Shown here: one piece after another, positions 61,337-64,000 of the stretch
Layout: each line of letters begins with the position of its first letter
Numbering within the stretch: position 1 is the stretch's first letter
Assembly: GCA_022376925.1 (NCBI GenBank)
Contig: JAIOJX010000006.1
Location: 56,880,658-56,944,657 of the forward strand
From: Tragulus kanchil
Taxonomy: Eukaryota; Chordata; Mammalia; Artiodactyla; Tragulidae
Direction: 5' to 3'
DNA: 64,000 nt
Notes under the pieces: generated by a model
The model's database searches: none
What the model saw: only the letters and a program-made list of their open reading frames with translations
Told to the model about the DNA's origin: nothing
Made by a program: the position numbers and the translations under genes

Positions 61337-63730
61337 TTCTATATCTGAGATTTTGGATCATAATTCCTGTTATTACTGTAAATTCCTAATCAAGTAGGTT
61401 GTCTATTTCCTCTTCATTTATTTTTATTTTTACCTTACTCCTTCATCAATAACCTTTTTTTTTTTGATTGGTAAGACTGTATTTCTATCATACTCATTGT
61501 TTGGCCTGATGTCTTCAGCATTGGAATTTGCTGGCAGTTGAGTGGAGCTGAATTTTGATGCCGAGATAACAACCTCTGGGAGACCTCACTCTGATTAATA
61601 TTCCTTAGAGTCTGAGGGTCTCTGTTAGTCCACCTCAAGCCTGACCCACCAGCCTGTTAACCAAGACCATGCAAGTCACAGGGTATAGCAAAAAAAGGAA
61701 CAGAACAATAATAAATGATAAAAAAATAAATAAAATTAGAAAAATAGCATATATATTAGAAAAAAATAAAAGTCTAAATGAAACAAGGTGAAACAGAACC
61801 ACAATAACAAAATAAATTGATTGTTTAAAAAATAAATAATATTTTAAAATAAATGTGTTTATTAAAAATTAAGTATTTTTAAATTTTTATATAAAGAAAA
61901 GGCCAGAAAAGGTTTTGGCTGTGGAGACAGGGATTAGGCAAGGGCTCGGCCGGTTCTCCAGGCACAGGGCTGGTAAAAGGCCCTGTGGGTTGGGGATCTG
62001 GTCTTGGTCTCAGTGTGGCCAGAAGGAGTTCCAAAATGCTTCTGGCCCTGGAGTGTGGAAGATCAGACACAGGACTCTAGCAGTCTCCCCAGGACCTGAG
62101 TGGGCCGGGGAAATGATAGCTGCATTTGCATCCTATCCTCCAATCCCCTAAGGGTACCTCCCGTCACCCTCCTCATATCTACTCTTTCTCTCCATCTTCC
62201 AAAATCCCAAGGCCTCAGGACCCAACTGGCCAGAAGCAGGCCTCAAAAGGCACAGGATCAGACCCAGGGCTCAGTCATCTCCCTGGGATGCAAGTCAGCA
62301 GGAGAATCATATTCTCCTTGGATTCTCAGATCCCTTATGACTGTCCCAATCCCCATTTATTCCTTCATGGTGAGAGGACCCTCCATGAAAGGATTTCCTC
62401 CCTCCCCTCACTCATCCCCTCAGTAGTGCTAGTCTTGTCCCATCTCCACTTCTTCTTCTTCCATGCTATCACATGTCTCCCCAATCCCTCAAGGGTTCCT
62501 CCTGTCCCCTTGGTGTCAGAGGTGCAACATCAGCATCTATCCCAAAATTTTGGATCATAATTCCTGTTATTACTGTAAATTCCTAATCAAGTAGGTTGTC
62601 TATTTCCTCTTCATTTATTTTTATTTTACCTTACTCCTTCATCAATAACCTTTTTTGATTGGTAAGACTGTATTTCTATCATACTCATTGTTTGGCCTGA
62701 TGTCTTCAGCATTGGAGTTTGCTGGCAGTTGAGTGGAGCTGAATTTTGATGCCGAGATAACAACCTCTGGGAGACCTCACTCTGATTAATATTCCTTAGA
62801 GTCTGAGGGTCTCTGTTAGTCCACCTCAAGCCTGACCCACCAGCCTGTTAACCAAGACCATGCAAGTCACAGGGTATAGCAAAAAAAGGAACAGAACAAT
62901 AATAAATGATAAAAAAATAAATAAAATTAGAAAAATAGCATATATATTAGAAAAAAATAAAAGTCTAAATGAAACAAGGTGAAACAGAACCACAATAACA
63001 AAATAAATTGATTGTTTAAAAAATAAATAATATTTTAAAATAAATGTGTTTATTAAAAATTAAGTATTTTTAAATTTTTATATAAAGAAAAGGCCAGAAA
63101 AGGTTTTGGCTGTGGAGACAGGGATTAGGCAAGGGCTCGGCCGGTTCTCCAGGCACAGGGCTGGTAAAAGGCCCTGTGGGTTGGGGATCTGGTCTTGGTC
63201 TCAGTGTGGCCAGAAGGAGTTCCAAAATGCTTCTGGCCCTGGAGTGTGGAAGATCAGACACAGGACTCTAGCAGTCTCCCCAGGACCTGAGTGGGCCGGG
63301 GAAATGATAGCTGCATTTGCATCCTATCCTCCAATCCCCTAAGGGTACCTCCCGTCACCCTCCTCATATCTACTCTTTCTCTCCATCTTCCAAAATCCCA
63401 AGGCCTCAGGACCCAACTGGCCAGAAGCAGGCCTCAAAAGGCACAGGATCAGACCCAGGGCTCAGTCATCTCCCTGGGATGCAAGTCAGCAGGAGAATCA
63501 TATTCTCCTTGGATTCTCAGATCCCTTATGACTGTCCCAATCCCCATTTATTCCTTCATGGTGAGAGGACCCCTCCATGAAAGGATTTCCTCCCTCCCCT
63601 CACTCATCCCCTCAGTAGTGCTAGTCTTGTCCCATCTCCACTTCTTCTTCTTCCATGCTATCACATGTCTCCCCAATCCCTCAAGGGTTCCTCCTGTCCC
63701 CTTGGTGTCAGAGGTGCAACATCAGCATCT
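61337..63730. repeat. Local direct duplication 22, period 1191-1197
   Basis: Copy 1 is about 61337-62540 and copy 2 about 62541-63730, within L1 5'UTR and ORF1 text. T-runs near the start of copy 2 are shorter (ACCTTTTTTGATTGG against a run of more than ten T). One A/G substitution occurs at about 61526/62717, and one C is missing in copy 1 (GGACCCTCC against GGACCCCTCC). Confidence 0.95.
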
Positions 63731-63797
63731 GGTAGGTGCCCTAGAAATGAGGAGACCCAAACTACATGTTTTCCTACTCTGTTATCTTGACTTCACC

Positions 63798-64000
63798 TTG
63801 ATGGATTTTCTGGGGGATTTCTTCTTTCATTGGTCACTTGTCGGCGCTGGGTCGGAGGACCACGAATTTTCCCTTGGTTGTTCTTCCTTCCCCGATCTCC
63901 ACTCTTTTGTAGGCGAGAATGTTGTATGGATCCTTGTGGCCAGGATTGAGGAGTCCATGCTGCGGGAGGACATACAGATTGTCCATGCACATTTAACCCC
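63798..64000. other. Sequence upstream of the L1 5' end, unidentified
   Basis: Unlike the AT-rich introns, it holds several CpGs (TTGTCGGCGCTGGGTCGGAG, CCCCGATCTCC, GCTGCGGGAGG). A minus-strand frame of 65 codons rich in R, Q, P and S covers it and is cut by the window edge. It could be part of another retroelement; I do not recognise it. Confidence 0.4.

Larger units (their letters stand above)
56290..63797 (-). mobile_element. Long L1 with 5' end, minus strand
   Basis: Reverse transcriptase text occupies 56290-58500 (plus strand shows CTTTGCTATTAGTGTATAGG, ACTTCCAAAACTACTTTGAA, GAAGCCATCTGGTCCAGAC). Endonuclease/RT text continues at 60170-61130, ORF1 coiled-coil text at 61140-61380, and the 5'UTR from about 61400. 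The plus strand near 63772-63795 reads TCCTACTCTGTTATCTTGAC, the reverse of the L1 5' start (GTCAAGATGG type), so the 5' end is near 63797. ORF1 is incomplete and ORF2 is full of stops. Three SINEs and duplications 20-22 interrupt it. The 3' part is missing. Confidence 0.85.

Noticed and set aside
62126..62560. Open frame of 144 residues, plus strand
   Set aside because: It lies antisense in the L1 5'UTR-type, C/T-rich region and crosses a duplication joint. It is proline- and serine-rich without domains.
1..63730. Satellite array or CRISPR-like repeat system
   Set aside because: Each repeated unit has a different sequence and occurs only two or three times; there are no short uniform repeats with spacers, and the DNA is mammalian.

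Overview
The window is ruminant nuclear DNA. Two signals support this: Bov-tA SINEs (a tRNA-Glu-like head fused to a BovA body, for example 13965-14170, 52507-52735 and 28216-28402) and a remnant of BovB (RTE-clade) reverse transcriptase at 36510-36860. L1 is the main LINE. A CHR-like tRNA-derived SINE with an (AAAT)n tail is frequent, and some copies look young. I cannot fix the species. The abundance of that SINE would fit an early-branching ruminant such as a chevrotain, but this is inference.

The only real gene is one coding exon on the minus strand, 32681-33399. It encodes the C-terminal half of the H-NOX-like domain and the start of the HNOBA/PAS-type region of the soluble guanylate cyclase alpha-2 subunit (GUCY1A2), with clean splice sites on both sides. 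Everything above 33400 is the upstream intron and everything below 32680 is the downstream intron. I see no other gene, no functional RNA gene and no CRISPR array.

Intron content in order: MIR (1-175); A-rich and L1 5'UTR-like DNA (2380-4260); old SINE (6418-6645); degenerate L1, plus strand (6680-13745); SINE cluster (13965-14748); old L1M 3' end; second L1, plus strand, with its 5'UTR (16780-27030); Bov-tA fragments; quiet intron; the exon; old L1M fragments and BovB (33600-38380); CHR-like SINEs; an internally deleted L1, minus strand (43380-45180); L1 3' pieces, plus strand (45885-50485); SINE cluster (50636-53823); AT-rich stretch; a long L1, minus strand, that keeps its 5' end near 63797 and carries three SINE insertions.

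The dominant structure is not biological in any usual sense. I count 22 direct head-to-tail duplications, each about 0.9-1.2 kb, whose units are unrelated to one another and which cut across repeats and unique DNA alike. Copies are nearly identical in the middle, but show dropped bases in homopolymers and short repeats close to the copy1/copy2 joints. Several duplications overlap, giving local triplicates. The best reading is unmerged overlapping contig or read ends, so real genomic length is probably about 40 kb rather than 64 kb. The exon lies in the longest stretch free of duplication (32641-36132).
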